From Hirundichthys speculiger (lineage: Eukaryota > Chordata > Actinopteri > Beloniformes > Exocoetidae): a DNA stretch of 64,000 nucleotides. Within the stretch, counting starts at the first letter, position 1. The number at the start of each line of letters is the position of its first letter. The stretch is from contig JAGFBZ010000745.1 of assembly GCA_018398805.1 (NCBI GenBank), positions 248,001 through 312,000 on the forward strand, read 5' to 3'. Under the pieces are notes generated by a model. That model made no database searches. It worked only from the letters and a program-made list of their open reading frames with translations, and was not told the origin of the DNA. The translations under genes were made by a program, and so were the position numbers. This document shows, piece by piece, positions 22,306 to 34,263 of this stretch.

Positions 22306-22661
22306 TGTGGGGGGGGGGGGGGGGGTTCTTCTCTGCTCTGCCTGCCTCCTCTTTCCTGGGTGGATGAAAACCAGAGCAAATTGCCATCCTTGGACTGGAA
22401 TATCACAGGTGCCTCTTCCTCAGGTGTGTCTTCCTCTGGAGCCTCTTCCTCACCATCTGTTGACTGGTCGGTCTCACAATGGTCTGGATCAAAATCAGGA
22501 TCAATGTTGTCTTCTATTTCTGAGACATCCTCCTCTATTTCTGGTTGAACTTCTATCCCCTGTTCATCAGGTTGAAATAAAAGGTCCAGAGCTTCTCTGA
22601 CAAGAAATCTTCTGATGGGGCGCCTAGTTAATGTGTTCATAGTAAAATGAGGGCAATGCAC
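22248..22661 (-). CDS. piggyBac-like transposase N-terminal fragment
   Basis: A 137-codon open frame on the minus strand. It starts with a basic leader (RRPIRRFLVREALDLLF), then a long acidic stretch rich in Glu and Asp, then SKDGNLLWFSSTQERGGRQS. That order (acidic N-terminus leading to a W-containing G-R-rich motif) is typical of piggyBac/PGBD transposases just before the DDE domain. The frame then runs into the (TG)n/(G)n tract and ends in His-Thr repeats that are translation of the microsatellite. The catalytic domain is absent, so it cannot be an active transposase. Confidence 0.65.
22269..22325. repeat. (TG)n and poly-G tract
   Basis: About 17 TG units followed by a run of about 17 G. 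The tract ends the piggyBac transposase reading frame. A shorter (TG)n tract lies at about 22948-22968. Confidence 0.9.
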
Positions 22662-23250
22662 ACAAAAAAACTATATATAAGGGGTCTCTGAGAAGATATG
22701 ATACATTTTGTATAGGAAAGTGCGGTTCACGTGGGGAGATGGGCACATAAGCCTGGGAAAGAGATAATTCCCATAACAAACACCTAATTGTTGACTTTGA
22801 AATGTGGAACAAGTGTTATTGTTATACATTTAGTTTGGAAAGTGTTGTTCATGTGGGGGAGGGGGGCACATAAGCACTGGAATGAAGTGGGAAGAGGAGA
22901 CACCTATTTGTTCAGTCTGAAAGGGGTTCAGGTGGGGTGGGGTGGTGTATGTGTGTGTGTGTGTGTGTGGTAGTGTATTTATGGTTGTGTACAATCTGAT
23001 GGATGAACACAATCCAGTGTCATCCTTTAATTTCCTATGGCGGTCATTTTTGACCGGGAACACCACAGGTGTTACAAAGTTGAATAAACAATTCAAAATT
23101 CAGAGAAAGTGGTGATCAGCAGTTATACATGTTCAAATGGCTAGTGTGGAGGATATCATAAGGCCCTGAGACAATCAAATGTAAAACACAATATTTATGA
23201 TTGATGAAAGTAGGAAATCGGTCAGATTTGACCCGAACACGACAGAAAGG

Positions 23251-24073
23251 CTAAAAGCCTTGGCCTGACCGCCGCTGTTTCCATCTCGCTGAGCAGTTTG
23301 TTCAGTTAGAGACTCCAGAAGAGTCTGCGGCACAGAGCCGGCCTTTGTGATCGGCTTGTTCGGTCTCATTGAGCCACCGACTCGTTGCTATGTGAACGCT
23401 GAAGAGCACGAGCCTTTCTCAAAAGCTTCAGTCTGCTCCGTCCCTTTTAGTGAACAGACTAACTATTGTTTCTCCCTGTCCAGTCTGTCCTTCACAGTGT
23501 CCTCCACTGAACTTCACATTACAAATCTGCTCATCAGGGTGCCATAGAGGACTGCTTATGAGCGCTGTAAAAGACGTTGAATGGGGTCAGTCCTCCACAA
23601 AGGAGGTGGATTGTTCAAATAGTTTTTTTGCACAGGAAGTGTGAGACCAGATGTCCCGCAGAGGCTGTGCCAAAGACATAGAGACATCAACAAATGTCAA
23701 CAAAAGACAGCTACAACCACGCTGGCCTGATCCCATCACACGTATGACCAAAATACGTCACACCTGACTCCGAGCGGGAAAGCAGGTGTGGATCCACCCA
23801 CAAACACCAAAGGGACAGTAGTGGGTCCAGCTACACACCTGAGGGAAACCCCAGTATCTCCAGCCCCAAGTCTTCAGGAAGCCTCTCTAAAATCCCCGTG
23901 AGGTTGAACCGTTGATACTCTGAATATTAACCTTCATGCTGAGCAAACGTAGACTGATAGATGTTAAACAATGTTTGACAAATGAAATGTTCTACAAGGA
24001 AAAAAGTTTCGTTTAGGTTTAGGTGACATTTCTGTTCTGATTTAAGCAAACTGTGAGTGACTTAAAAAAATAC
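23251..24073. other. No recognisable gene; unique sequence
   Basis: I see no gene or repeat boundary here. Confidence 0.45.
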
Positions 24074-25165
24074 TAGGGATGAACGATAACTGTTTTTTAA
24101 AACCGATACCGATAACCGATAACACACACATATACCTAAGATCATTACATCAATACTATGAACAAAATCAAATATAGTTTTGACTCTTTAAATGAACAGA
24201 TTTATTTTTTCCAATAAAAAACTACTGGAAAGCCTCTCAAACATTTTTGTAAAACTATCAAACAAACCTATTTGATATCTCACATTAACTTAAATAAGGT
24301 TCATTACTGACTGATATAAAAAATAAAGGCTCCTTGAACTGATGGAAATACATGCATCAGAATTACTAACTGAAAAAGATTAACATTTAAAGGATTTTGG
24401 CTTGTGGTTCCATTTAAAATAATACCTTTAATTAAAGTAAATGAGGTTCAGTAGTTTTTGTTTTTTTTATCTCATGGAAGCTTTAGATGAGAGAGATGAG
24501 GGAGAGGGAGAGACTGCTGCTGGCTTGTGCACGTTAGCATTAGCTTCCATTAGCTCACATTAGCGTGATTTCAAAACTCCATGGGAGTGATTGTTATGTT
24601 GTAGGTGGCTGATCGGGTTTGACGTATTAAAGCTTGTGCTTCCCTCCTCGTAGAATTCACTCGGAGGATTCGTCACAAATAACCACCAAACTATCTTCTT
24701 CTGAAACTTTAACGAAGTTCCACGCCGCCATGTTTGTTGTGATCAGCACTGTGCTGCAGGCTTCATTCAAGGTGTAACAATAATTCCTCTGTTCTCTCGT
24801 TTGCTAGTCGTTCTTTCAGCCTTTTCTGTTTTATTTTTTTTTATGTGTAACATGAGGGGAAATACTGCGAATATCAATTAAAGTCAGCAACTACCAAAAT
24901 TATGACCGAGTTAACGAGTTGTTTTCTGGCATGAGGGGGTATTCTTGATTTTCCTTATTGAGAACTCATTTTTCTGATTATGCCGACGTTACTTGAACAT
25001 AACATTCACTGCCGGTCATTCAAGGCTCAGAGGGAGCGAGGCACTGCCGTGTTGACAGAAATATATATGTTATCGGGGCTATTCGTCGTGATATCGGACT
25101 TATCGGGATGACGTCATAATTTCCTGTTATCGGCCCGATAGTTATCGGGTCATCCTGCACCCCTA
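24074..25165. mobile_element. hAT-type element, 1092 bp
   Basis: Starts TAGGGATGAACGATAACTG and ends with the inverse of TAGGGGTGCAGGATGACCCG. The 8-bp flanks are AAAAATAC and AAAATTAC (7 of 8). Subterminal ACCGATAACCGATAA and TATCGGG motifs match the common fish hAT type. No transposase domain is recognised inside. Confidence 0.8.
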
Positions 25166-25336
25166 AAAATTACTGTTAACTTTTAGTTTAAGAGTTCATA
25201 CTGGAAGAGCTAAAGAAAAACAAGAGACATATCAGAATCGTTCCAATAGTTCCGATACTTTCATGGTGTCAGAAGTCAGAGCTGCTGGTCAGTGATGGTT
25301 CAGGGCAGATAGATGCGATTTCTTTTTTTCTTTTAA

Positions 25337-26890
25337 CCCTCCTGTTATGTTCGTTTTGGAGGAACAGCAATTATGTTCCCGGGTCAATTTGACCCAGGAA
25401 ATGTTTGATCATCCAAAAGTATCTAAAAACTAAAAACTCCCAAAATAAACACTGTTATATCTCATTATTAACTCCATCACTAACTATTTAATCAATATTT
25501 AGTGCATTGTTGTTCTTTACCTCTCACAGATCATGGTTCAATGGTAATTATTCACTCGTTTTCTTTTTTTAATTAATGTTAAAACATTTTTAGATGTGCA
25601 TTGGAAAGACCGATCTATAAAATACAATAGTTCAATCTAACATTGACTTTTTTTTGTAATTATTCTATATTTTCAAACTTTTCTTTTTGGGGTGATGTTG
25701 ATAAATTAGCACAAGAAAACCTCATCTTCCGGATCAAATTGACCAGCTGAATTAAAATCAAAATCTACTGAATTTACAATGAAAGAAAACTGAAGAATTG
25801 TTTTTGAACCAGAAAGTAATAAAAATAAGAAAATCAAAATCTAACAGATTAACAAAATGAACATGGTGTGTTCATATGTGTGTGTCTGTGAGTCTCCACT
25901 GCACACAAGTGACATGTCATCACGTTGTGACAATAAATACTACGCAATGTGTAAAACCAGAAATCCATCCATCCATTATCCAACCCACTTATTCCTGTGC
26001 AGGGTCATGGAGGTCTGCTGGAGACAGAAGCTTAGACAGAAGATGTGCTCCTTGCAGAGCTTTGATGGGTTCTACTCTGGAAAGATCTCCTTCCAAATGA
26101 CAAATGCGTTGTAGGCTGATCTATCAGTCATGTTATAAAAGATGACCAGCGGTCAGCTTTCAGTCATTCGTTTGGTGCTTTTAGACCCAATGACTTGGTC
26201 TAAATGATCCACCCCTCACTTTGGTGGCATTGTAGGGATCATACTTGGTTTCTGATCTTCTCTTGAGCTGATTTCAGACTTTTTATGCAAAGTGCTCATG
26301 ACATTTTGACATTTCCCTCCTTTTTGGGGCAGTAAGGCACTTGGGCTGTGGTGTCTGTGAAGGCAGACATGGAGGACTCAGGGGTCCTGTTCTTGGTTAC
26401 CAGCAGGCAGCAGCTCAGCAGAGAGTTCACACTGGTTCTGTTGGACCGCTCCAACCATCGTGAGCTTTCTCTTTAGAAGTCCCTGACTCAAGTTGCAGCT
26501 TGTGAAAAAATTGTCACAGGTTATATTCTGCCTTCTGAGACCACATGTCATGTCAAGCACGACCCAAAGGAGAGGGTGTGAAACTGGGGAGAAATGGGGG
26601 TCACAGTTGCAAAGAAAAAAAAAAAAAAAACTATTATATTAGATACTTATAACCCCTTTTTAGTCTCCATTTTGGCTGCTGGGTCAAATTGACCCGAACA
26701 TAATCTATGTAACATAAACGTGGAGAGGGGGGTTGCAAATATGTTACATGAACAATTTTTATTTTATATGTTGATTAGACTAATTAAGCCAAGCAGAAGA
26801 AGTTTTATCCTGAAAAAATACTTTAAACTATTTTTTTTTAATTTTTTATTTTCAAAACGGGTCAATTTGACCCGCAACATAATAGGAGGG
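25337..26890 (-). mobile_element. piggyBac-like element 2 with transposase pseudogene
   Basis: Flanked by perfect TTAA (25333-25336 and 26891-26894). Ends are CCCTCCTGTTATGTTCG and ATAATAGGAGGG. Subterminal palindromes of the GGGTCAATTTGACCC type occur at both ends, twice on the right (about 26680 and 26860). A transposase pseudogene lies on the minus strand. The TTAA target, CCC tips and catalytic motifs together make piggyBac a firm call. Confidence 0.9.
26070..26570 (-). pseudogene. piggyBac-like transposase catalytic-domain pseudogene
   Basis: On the minus strand: GLRRQNITCDNFFTSCNLSQ (second catalytic Asp in CDNFFTS), then LLKRKLTMVG, then FTDTTALVSYCPKKGRNVKM, then, after a one-base frameshift, GVDHLDQVIGSKSTKRMTES (third catalytic Asp region), a stop where Trp is expected, and FYNMTD ... 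NAFVIWKEIFP. This is the DDE_Tnp_1_7 layout of piggyBac/PGBD4-like transposases. The first catalytic Asp and the N-terminus are missing, and the copy has stops and a frameshift, so it is dead. Confidence 0.8.
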
Positions 26891-28024
26891 TTAAACACAC
26901 CAAACAATGGCAGTACATCATCTGCAGCACCTGAACCTTCTCCTGGCTCACAGCAGGTTGAAGAGGTGCTGCAGAATCGCTCCAAACTGCTCCGTGCAGG
27001 TCCTTAGGTACCTGGAGCCGAATCCATCCGGAACTGCAGCCTCGTTGTTCTGGCTCAGTCTTTCAAACCGCCACACCACTTGACTGCTGGAGGCAGCGGT
27101 TACATGTAAATGGTTTTCTTTTCTTTTTTCAGTCTCTGTTAAATATTCTCTTAATTGATTGATTCCAGGGTCTCAGAAAATTAGCCGTTAGCTCCTTTTG
27201 GCGGCTGAAAGCCCGCGTCAGCCCGGGTCGACCCTCGCTCCAGTCATGCTGGAGGGGTGATGGACAGGGAGGTGCTGGGCAGCAGGTGGACAGCCCAGAG
27301 TCACAGATGGCGCTTTTCTCTGAGGAGGTTTTAGTGCTGCAGCACCGTGAGAGCCCATTGGCTGCTCGGACTTCACAGAGTGGCACCGTGAGGGGGCCGG
27401 TGCTAAAAACTCAGACCTCACCTGTGGCTTCAGCTGACTGCCAAAACAGACTCTCCGGAGAGACCAACTCATCAAAGGGACCGACTCTGTCTGCGTTTCT
27501 TCTGCCCGTCCCCCTGCCAGGGTAAAAAGCCTCACAGCGGGGCGCGAGGAAAATGTAATCAGATGACAACCCGACCCTGCTGAAGAGGACAGCTGAAGGA
27601 CTCTGAGAGAATCCATGAAGTCTGTGACGGCGTGATAAACAAAAAAAAGAAACGGAGACTCTATTCTCAGCATTATCTTACATCTTCTTGTAACTTTGGT
27701 TTGAAACAGCTGCTGATGTCCGTTTATCCAGGGCGTCCCTGTCATCGTGTCCCGTACCCTGGTTCCTCTTCCTTTTCGGGTTTGTGTTTTCTGCTCAGCT
27801 TCTCTGCTGGTTTTCTTTAGGCGCAGCCTCGCATGCAAATACAGGCTCTGTGAGCAGTCATAAGTGATTAAAGTCTCGCTAATTGCATTCTAAAAATAGC
27901 GCTTTGCTTTGCCACAAAACCCTTTTCGCTGTCATTGCTGGAGAGGCAAGTTGTGCCTCAAAGTGTCAAGCCCCCCCCCGCCCCTTTTTATGCTTACCTT
28001 TAAAACACATCCTGCACTTGGACA
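26891..28024. other. No recognisable gene; unique sequence
   Basis: A 206-codon minus-strand open frame (27218-27838) is the longest non-repetitive frame in the window. It has no domain I recognise, no clear splice context and an overlapping + strand frame, so I do not call it a gene. Confidence 0.4.
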
Positions 28025-29491
28025 CAGTGTAAAAAAAAAAAAAAAAACTCGTAAAACAACGGTAATTTTCCGTGAGCTGGGGCGTCAGAAAAATACAGTG
28101 AAATAACAGAAAATTACTTTCTCATAAAATTACATTTTTTTTCCATAATTAAAATCCAGTTTGTAGTTGTAATTTTAACAAGATTTTTTTTCAGGTTGTT
28201 TTTAACATTTAATTAGAAACATTTTCACATTTTCAAACACTTAAACTACATAGAAATATGATACATAAATGCTGTATTACGAATAATAATGCCTAAATTT
28301 ACAGAAATGCGCTGTTATTAATTGGTTTCAATGACATTATTTTATGTAAAGAAGTTCCATAATGATTTGTGTTTGATATAATATAACAGTATATGACACA
28401 AAAAATAATGTGATTCATCTTTCAAAACATCAAAAAACTTTGAAAAACTAGATATTGGGTTTTAATTGCTACAATTTTAAGGACTGTAGCCTTTGTATTG
28501 TAGTGGATCCTGGTCTGCAACACCTGACAGAGACATGGCACTAGCTAAAGGAGTATTTTGTCAACATCCTGTTTTTGCACAGCGCAAATTTTGTTTCACA
28601 CACTTTATTAACCAAACTCAGGGGTTCTCATTTGAACACAGACAGACTTAACTCAGGGTGACACAAATAAACATGTTAAATGTAAGGGGTCTGAATCAAC
28701 AGGGGGTCAAACCAGCAACAGACTTTACATGGCAGCATTAAATCAAATAGCTAACAAATAAACACAGATAAGCACCTAAACAACCAGGACTGCAAAGGAT
28801 GCTGGGAAACGACCCAAAAAGATCTGCCAGATCACTAGCAGCATATCTATCAGAAGAAATGCTTTATTGAAAGCATTTAGTTGCAGCTCCCTTGGTAGAG
28901 CTGATGCTCCATAAGCAGAGGCAGCAGCCCTAAGTTCAAGTCCACTCTTTATTATTCACCCTCTCAAGCTTTCCCCTTTCCCTATGTCTCTATAGATGTC
29001 CTTTCAAAATAAATATCATTAATAATCATTTATTAATACAATGTTAATAAATGTTACCATCTAGAAATGAGAGTCATTGTAGTTATTTTCAATGAAAATA
29101 TTAGTCAATTAACAAAGAAATTATGGTAAAATTACACATTTTTATTATTAATTCCTCAGTAATTTTAAATGATTTTTTCCTTTTTTTTTTTTAGAGTTTT
29201 AAAGTTGAATTTTACAGTTTATTTCCTTAAATAACAGATAAATATTTGTGAAATTACGATATATTTGTGAACGTATTTTAACAATAACTTTATGTATTTC
29301 TAATGGTTTATTTTTGTAAAAGAACAGAAATATTGTGTGTTTTCATAGTTACGGTGATTTAATGTTATTTTACATTTGACATGTAAAATCACAGTCTATT
29401 TTTGTAAATTAAATGGTATTTTAAAAATACAGAAAAAAATCTGTAAAATAGACAGTCAAATTCTGTTATATTAACAATTTTTTTTACAGTG
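28025..29491. mobile_element. CACTGTAAAAA-type AT-rich DNA element with nested SINE-like segment
   Basis: Both ends carry ACAGTG next to long A/T runs (ACAGTGTAAAAA on the left; TTTTTTTACAGTGC on the right). The subtermini are built of short CAGAAAATTAC/GTAATTTTAC-like motifs, as in an abundant class of short fish elements. The left tip is degraded by an A-run and I could not define a target duplication. No coding sequence. A tRNA-like SINE segment lies at about 28878-29010. Confidence 0.5.
28878..29010 (+). mobile_element. tRNA-derived SINE-like fragment
   Basis: A box A-like segment (GCAGCTCCCTTGGTAGAGCT) is followed about 35 bp later by a box B-like AGTTCAAGTCC and a C/T-rich tail (CTTTCCCCTTTCCCTATGTC). 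The spacing fits a tRNA-derived SINE head. It is diverged and lacks a full cloverleaf, so it is not a tRNA gene. Confidence 0.45.
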
Positions 29492-30149
29492 CAGGAAAGG
29501 CTGCTTTAAAGACAACTCTGTGCAGTTTCTATAAACTCAGCTTCATATACAAGAATAAAACTTTATTTTGAAATTAATCTACAGGAGCAAAGACCCAAAT
29601 AAACTCTTGTTCATATTTTACAATGTTTTGTCGAAATAAGGGCAACTCCTGAGGAGAGTTGAACGTCAGAAAGGACCTCAAAGATTGGAAAAATGGAAAA
29701 ACATGTATTTTATTATGTTGTTTTTCCAGAATATGTGACATGTTCCACTATTGAAAACCTAAAAGTTGATAAGCAGAATAAAGCTTCAGGACGAGGCTGA
29801 CTAATCTCAATTTCACCAATTTATTCCAGCCGTGTTTCCGTGCCTCCTCGTTTGCCCTCGCCGATTAGCTGGTAGTTTCTGTGTGTTCATGTGTGTGTGT
29901 TCATGTGTGGGGGTGCATATGTTCAACTCTGATTATAGAACTGGAGACAAACATACAAGAGGCTTCGCCACCAGCTGTTCTTCATTCACTGTTGCCACAA
30001 AAGGCTCAGATTTACCTCAGCTCGCTGCCAGATTGTTGACTCCGTTCATCAGTTAGTCTTGTCTGGCCCGGAAATTTATTTTTGCTCGAGTTTTCTTTGA
30101 TTCCCTGCTCGCGTCTCTTGTCTGCGTTTCCAGCCCGTCTCCAAGTAAC
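29492..30149. other. No recognisable gene; unique sequence
   Basis: I see no gene or repeat boundary here. Confidence 0.45.
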
Positions 30150-31373
30150 TAGGGATGTCCCGATCACGTTTTTTGGGTCCCGATCCGATTCCGATCTTTT
30201 AATTTTGATGATCGGCCGATTTCCGATTTTTTCCGATCCGATTTCACTTCTTTTGAGTGGGCAAACAGAGTTTAATTTCCCATGCATTTTATTTCCTGTG
30301 TACATTAATAAATAGGCCTGCATCCAAGCTGAGATTAATAGCTTTTATCACCTCATAAAATAAACAATAACTTATTTAAACACTCTTCTTTCTTTCTTTT
30401 TTGTTTGGGAGAATTATTATAAAACACATTTAGTTACAGAACAGTGACTGTTCAACAGTCTCAGTACTAAAGAACAAAGCACTTCCATTTAAATAGCAGC
30501 AGGTGAACTTGGCTAGCAGTTTAAGGCAATGAAAACACTAGCAGAAGTCTTTGCAATCAATGAAATCACATCAGAATGAAAATAATATAAAATATTAACT
30601 TAACTTCTTTCAAGACCCGCTGCACATGTTCGTGCACCTTTGTGTCCTTTGTCGTTCATGTAATGACGGGAACGAGGCTCGAGGTAATTAATGAGCCGGT
30701 TAAATGCCTTGTATTCCACAAACTCCGTGTCCTCGGTAATACATTCCGCGATTAGCTCGGTGATTTTTCGGTGTCCTTTAGCTTGGTTTAGCTCGGTTTA
30801 GCTCGGTGTCCTTTCTTTTAAAAGTTTCACAAAACGTTTGCTGCCGAAGCTGCTGCCGGCCGACGGCAGCAGCTCTGAAGCTGCAGCCGTCGGCACCACG
30901 GCACCTGACAGAAGGCTGCGGTGATCGGTGCTGCGTGATTTTTTTAGTGTCTGATTAAATTGGTGGTGTTGTAAACTCTCTTCTTACTTGATATATCAGC
31001 CTTACACATGTTTCAAGTCGCAGTCGAAGCGTCGGTCTTTGTAATTTTATAGTGCTGCCACACTGCTGACATTTTTGCTAAAGTTTAGCCTGACGCCGCC
31101 GGTCTAAAAACTTTTAAGGTGGATACGAGACAGTGCTGCTGGGAAACTTCATTTCAGTGCAAATTATTAAATGTATATAGTTTAAAAAATATTGTTGTTT
31201 GTGTAATATGATTACTTTATTAATTTGTGTTAATCAGGATCACTTTTTGAGGAAAAAAATAATGAAAAAAAGATCGGCGTGTTATAATAAGGCTGATCGG
31301 CCGATCCGATCCACCTTAAATTTTTAAGATCGAAGGCCGATCCGATCAGGGGATCGGGATTGGGACATCCCTA
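30150..31373. mobile_element. hAT-type element, 1224 bp, TSD CAAGTAAC
   Basis: Starts TAGGGATGTCCCGATCACG and ends GGGATTGGGACATCCCTA. Flanks are both CAAGTAAC, a perfect 8-bp duplication. CCGATCCGAT/ATCGGCCGAT motifs fill both subtermini. A GC-rich palindrome, GCTGCTGCCGGCCGACGGCA, lies near 30847. No transposase domain is seen. Confidence 0.9.
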
Positions 31374-31766
31374 CAAGTAACCTCTCACTTTGGCTTCCGT
31401 CTACCTGATTTCAACCGTGAAAAGTCTCTGCAGCGAGCGATAAACCGTCTAAATCTCAGCTCCGTCGGCCCGGTCTCTGCGTCGGCCTCTGGCAGATCCA
31501 CGACAGTGTCATCTGTCCAGCAGACAGAGATGCTCTCCACAAAGCATTAACTGATGGAGGCACCAGCTTGGGACGACACGTTTGGGCTCTTGAGAAAATA
31601 ATAGACAATCAATCTGAGCACTATCACTGATGATGTCACCAGCCAGCCTTCATCCCTCCCTGAGCTTTTGTTTTTAAACCCCGGGCTCCACGGTGTTTGC
31701 TCCCGTTTCCTAACTTTGACCGCATCTCTTTTGCCAAAGGGAGCAGCTCCGGGCTGAGCTTGGGTG
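31374..31766. other. No recognisable gene; unique sequence
   Basis: I see nothing nameable between the two flanking hAT elements. Confidence 0.45.
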
Positions 31767-32711
31767 CAAGGTTATTATCGTTGACGAAAACGAACGAAAA
31801 CTAGAATTGAAAAAACATTTTCGTTAACTGAAATGAAATAAAAACGAGTTTTAAAAAAACGATAACTAACTGAAACTGTATTATGTGTTTATAAAACAAA
31901 CTAAAATTAACTATAATAATGTCAAGAGCATCCTTTGTTTTCGTGTTTGTATTTTTTTTCCCTCATAAACGTTTGAAATCTATTAACTTCACTCCGCCGT
32001 ACAACAACAACCGCAAAAAAAAAAAAAAAAAAAGTGATCAGCAGTGATGGCTGCGGCAAAAGTTGGGAGAAAGCGTCTCAGTCCTATTTGGGATTTCTTT
32101 GACTATGACTGTGTTAACTATAAAAATAAGTGCTTTGTTGTAGGAGCAGATGATACAATGTGTGGAATACTTCTCAAGGAGAAAAAAACCCACGAATCTG
32201 AAAGTCCATTTGAAAAGCTCACACAAGAAGGCTAACCAAGACTAGCTGGATAAGCTAGCCTAAGCTAGCCCCCTGGAAAGAGAAGCTACAGCTGCAGGCC
32301 AGTCAACGTTGGGAAGGAACGGGAGAAAACAGCAACTATAATGGACTGTTTCCATGGAGACCAGATAGCTGCTGGTCAGTAAATACGCAGGAACACCACA
32401 AGAGGGAAGATGCATTGATAAATATGTTTGTTGAGACCTGAATGTAAACACGACTATGTGATTTGATAGGCTTCAAGAAGTTCAGTGCTTCACTCCAACC
32501 AAAATTACAACCCTAATTTACAAAATAAAACTAAAACTAACACTGAAACTAATAAAAACTAAACTAAAACTAAGCATTTCAAAACAAAAATGAATAAAAA
32601 CTAGCAAAACTGCTCTAAAAACAAATTAAAACTAACTGAATTTGGAAAAAATAAACTAAAAACTAAATAAAAACTAAAACTAATGGGAAATCCAAAACTA
32701 TTATAACCCTG
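31767..32711 (+). mobile_element. Non-autonomous BED-hAT element (copy 2 of 4)
   Basis: Opposite orientation to copy 1: starts CAAGGTTATTATCG and ends CTATTATAACCCTG. The 8-bp flanks are CTTGGGTG and CCTTGGTG (6 of 8). The BED-finger remnant is at 32044-32235 on +. One unit of the 53-bp repeat lies around 32240-32290. Confidence 0.85.
32044..32235 (+). pseudogene. hAT BED-finger remnant
   Basis: Reads AAAKVGRKRLSPIWDFFDYD, then C and MCGILLKEKK, the start of a BED zinc finger. A seven-A run (six in the 45-kb copy) shifts the frame, so the TNLKVHLKSSHKKA half with the two His ligands lies in another frame. Not functional as a finger. Confidence 0.65.
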
Positions 32712-33663
32712 CCTTGGTGGCGTGGGAACATCGGTTGGACATCCGGGGGATCCAACGCCTTCCGCATCTCACAGAATAAACGCGTTGGCCAGGCATCTCC
32801 TCTCTCGCAGCCACGCTCGTTTTTAAACCACGCAGCAGAGAGCAGATGCAGTGATTGGAACTTGCAGGGGTTGCTTCCAGAATTTACTGTCCATCAAGGA
32901 GAATTCAGCAGTCCGGGAGCAGCCCGGCTCTTCGTTTATCACCCGCCGTTCAGGCGGGATAATTATCTCCGTGGGCGCATCAAGGAGAGACCCCACAACT
33001 CCTGCTTCGTGTGCCCCTCCTCATCCAGCGCTGACTCACCTCAACCTTCTCCAAGTGGCTCTCAGCCAAAAATTCATGCAGGAGGTTTGGACTAATTTAA
33101 CTGCTGAGGAGAGGCGCATCAGATCTAGATTTGTTTGGGTTGCCGTCAGCTGTGCTACTTCCACAAGGTCAGCAAACTTCGGCAAATGAAGAAGAACTGG
33201 TGGGGCTTCGAGACGGTCGTCAGGCTTCCCAGGACTGGATGTCCCAGCAGCTTCATCCTCTGCTAAAAGAAATAAAAATAACAACAAAAAACGACTACAT
33301 GGGAAGTAAAGCACGTCTCTCCTGAGGTAACTTGAGGAGAAACTGCTCCCTGAAGACCGGTGGATGGGTTCCCACCCATCAGTGATCCGTTTAATACTTC
33401 TGTCAGCTAGTACGAATGGACAAAAGCTCATGGGCGTTGCTCTCTCTACTAGGGGATCACAACACGATGACATTCACATTATTATGTCCTTCGTTGAAAA
33501 ATTAGCCCACTTTACTTTATTAAACATTCATAAATTTCAAGCAACGACTCATCATCTTGATGTAGGAGCCTGATCGGCCTCTCATGATGGGTCTCATGTC
33601 ACCACCAACCCCGACAGTGTTTAAGTCATATTCAGTAATATTGAGTTAGGGCTCCTTCTAAAC
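32712..33663. other. No recognisable gene; unique sequence
   Basis: A 145-codon minus-strand frame (33036-33473) and two + strand frames overlap here. None shows a domain I recognise, so I leave them uncalled. Confidence 0.4.
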
Positions 33664-33889
33664 CACATGTGTCAAACACAAGGCCCGCGGGCCAAATGTG
33701 GCCCGCCACGTCATTTTATGTGGCCCTCGAGAGCTTGTGCATTATTGGCTTAAATTTTGAACCAAGATTTTTCTTAAAATAAGCTTACGGCGCTTTAAAG
33801 TGCATATAGACAATAAACTACATCTCCCATAATGCATTTCGTTGTTACCCACAAGATAACAGTATATAACCATGAGCAAGATATCAAGA

Positions 33890-34135
33890 GGAATTTCAGA
33901 ACTGACGAACTTAAGAAAAACCTCTACGAACTAACCCCAACATGTCCATGAAAAGAAAATTTGATGAACAAGGAAGACAGTTTCATGAATGATGAGAAAA
34001 CAAGTATCAGTATGCTAAATGGACTAAGTAGGCTAAGTATGCTAAATTTAGCCTGCAAGAAAAACAAAGAATCGCTTCCACTTCTAACCGTTACCTGTGC
34101 AAGAGCAGGTTTACAACCACAAACCCTGAGTTTCA
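33890..34135 (+). pseudogene. hAT (Charlie-like) transposase fragment
   Basis: Reads through GRQFHE, then several stops, then AKYAKFSLQEKQRIASTSNR and CKSRFTTTNPE. The same order appears in the 11.6-kb copy, supporting a shared BED-type hAT transposase ancestor. Stops and the loss of downstream sequence make it a pseudogene. Confidence 0.6.
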
Positions 34136-34263
34136 AATAATAATTGTTATAATAATAATTATATTTGTTAAATATTTGACACTTGAATACATAATACAGA
34201 AACCGTTATCTATCATGGTTTAATTTATAGTTTCATTTATTTTGATTTTCATTGTATTTTGTT

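Larger units (their letters stand above)
21961..23250 (-). mobile_element. piggyBac-like element 1
   Basis: Outer inverted ends CCTTTGTGTCGTGTTCG and CGAACACGACAGAAAGG are flanked on both sides by CTAA, a one-base variant of the usual TTAA target. A second, inner pair of palindromes (GGTCAAATTTGACC and GGTCATTTTTGACC) lies next to GTGTTCCC/GGGAACAC motifs. The transposase N-terminus is on the minus strand (22248-22661) and its core is missing. The layout matches piggyBac-like element 2 at 25337-26890. Confidence 0.8.

Noticed and set aside
21961..23250. A nested inner piggyBac element with TTAC on both sides (about 21988 and 23072)
   Set aside because: Inner tips do not match each other beyond the GTGTTCCCGGTC palindrome zone, and element 2 has the same inner motifs, so they are better read as subterminal repeats of one element.
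27218..27838. 206-codon minus-strand frame, the longest non-repetitive one
   Set aside because: No recognisable domain or plausible splice pattern, and overlapping open frames on the other strand. Length alone is not enough in 64 kb of six-frame sequence.
28878..28960. tRNA gene
   Set aside because: Box A- and B-like motifs are present but no complete cloverleaf can be formed, and a C/T-rich tail follows as in SINEs.
33036..33473. 145-codon minus-strand frame
   Set aside because: A hydrophobic stretch is present but there is no family resemblance, and competing frames exist on the + strand.
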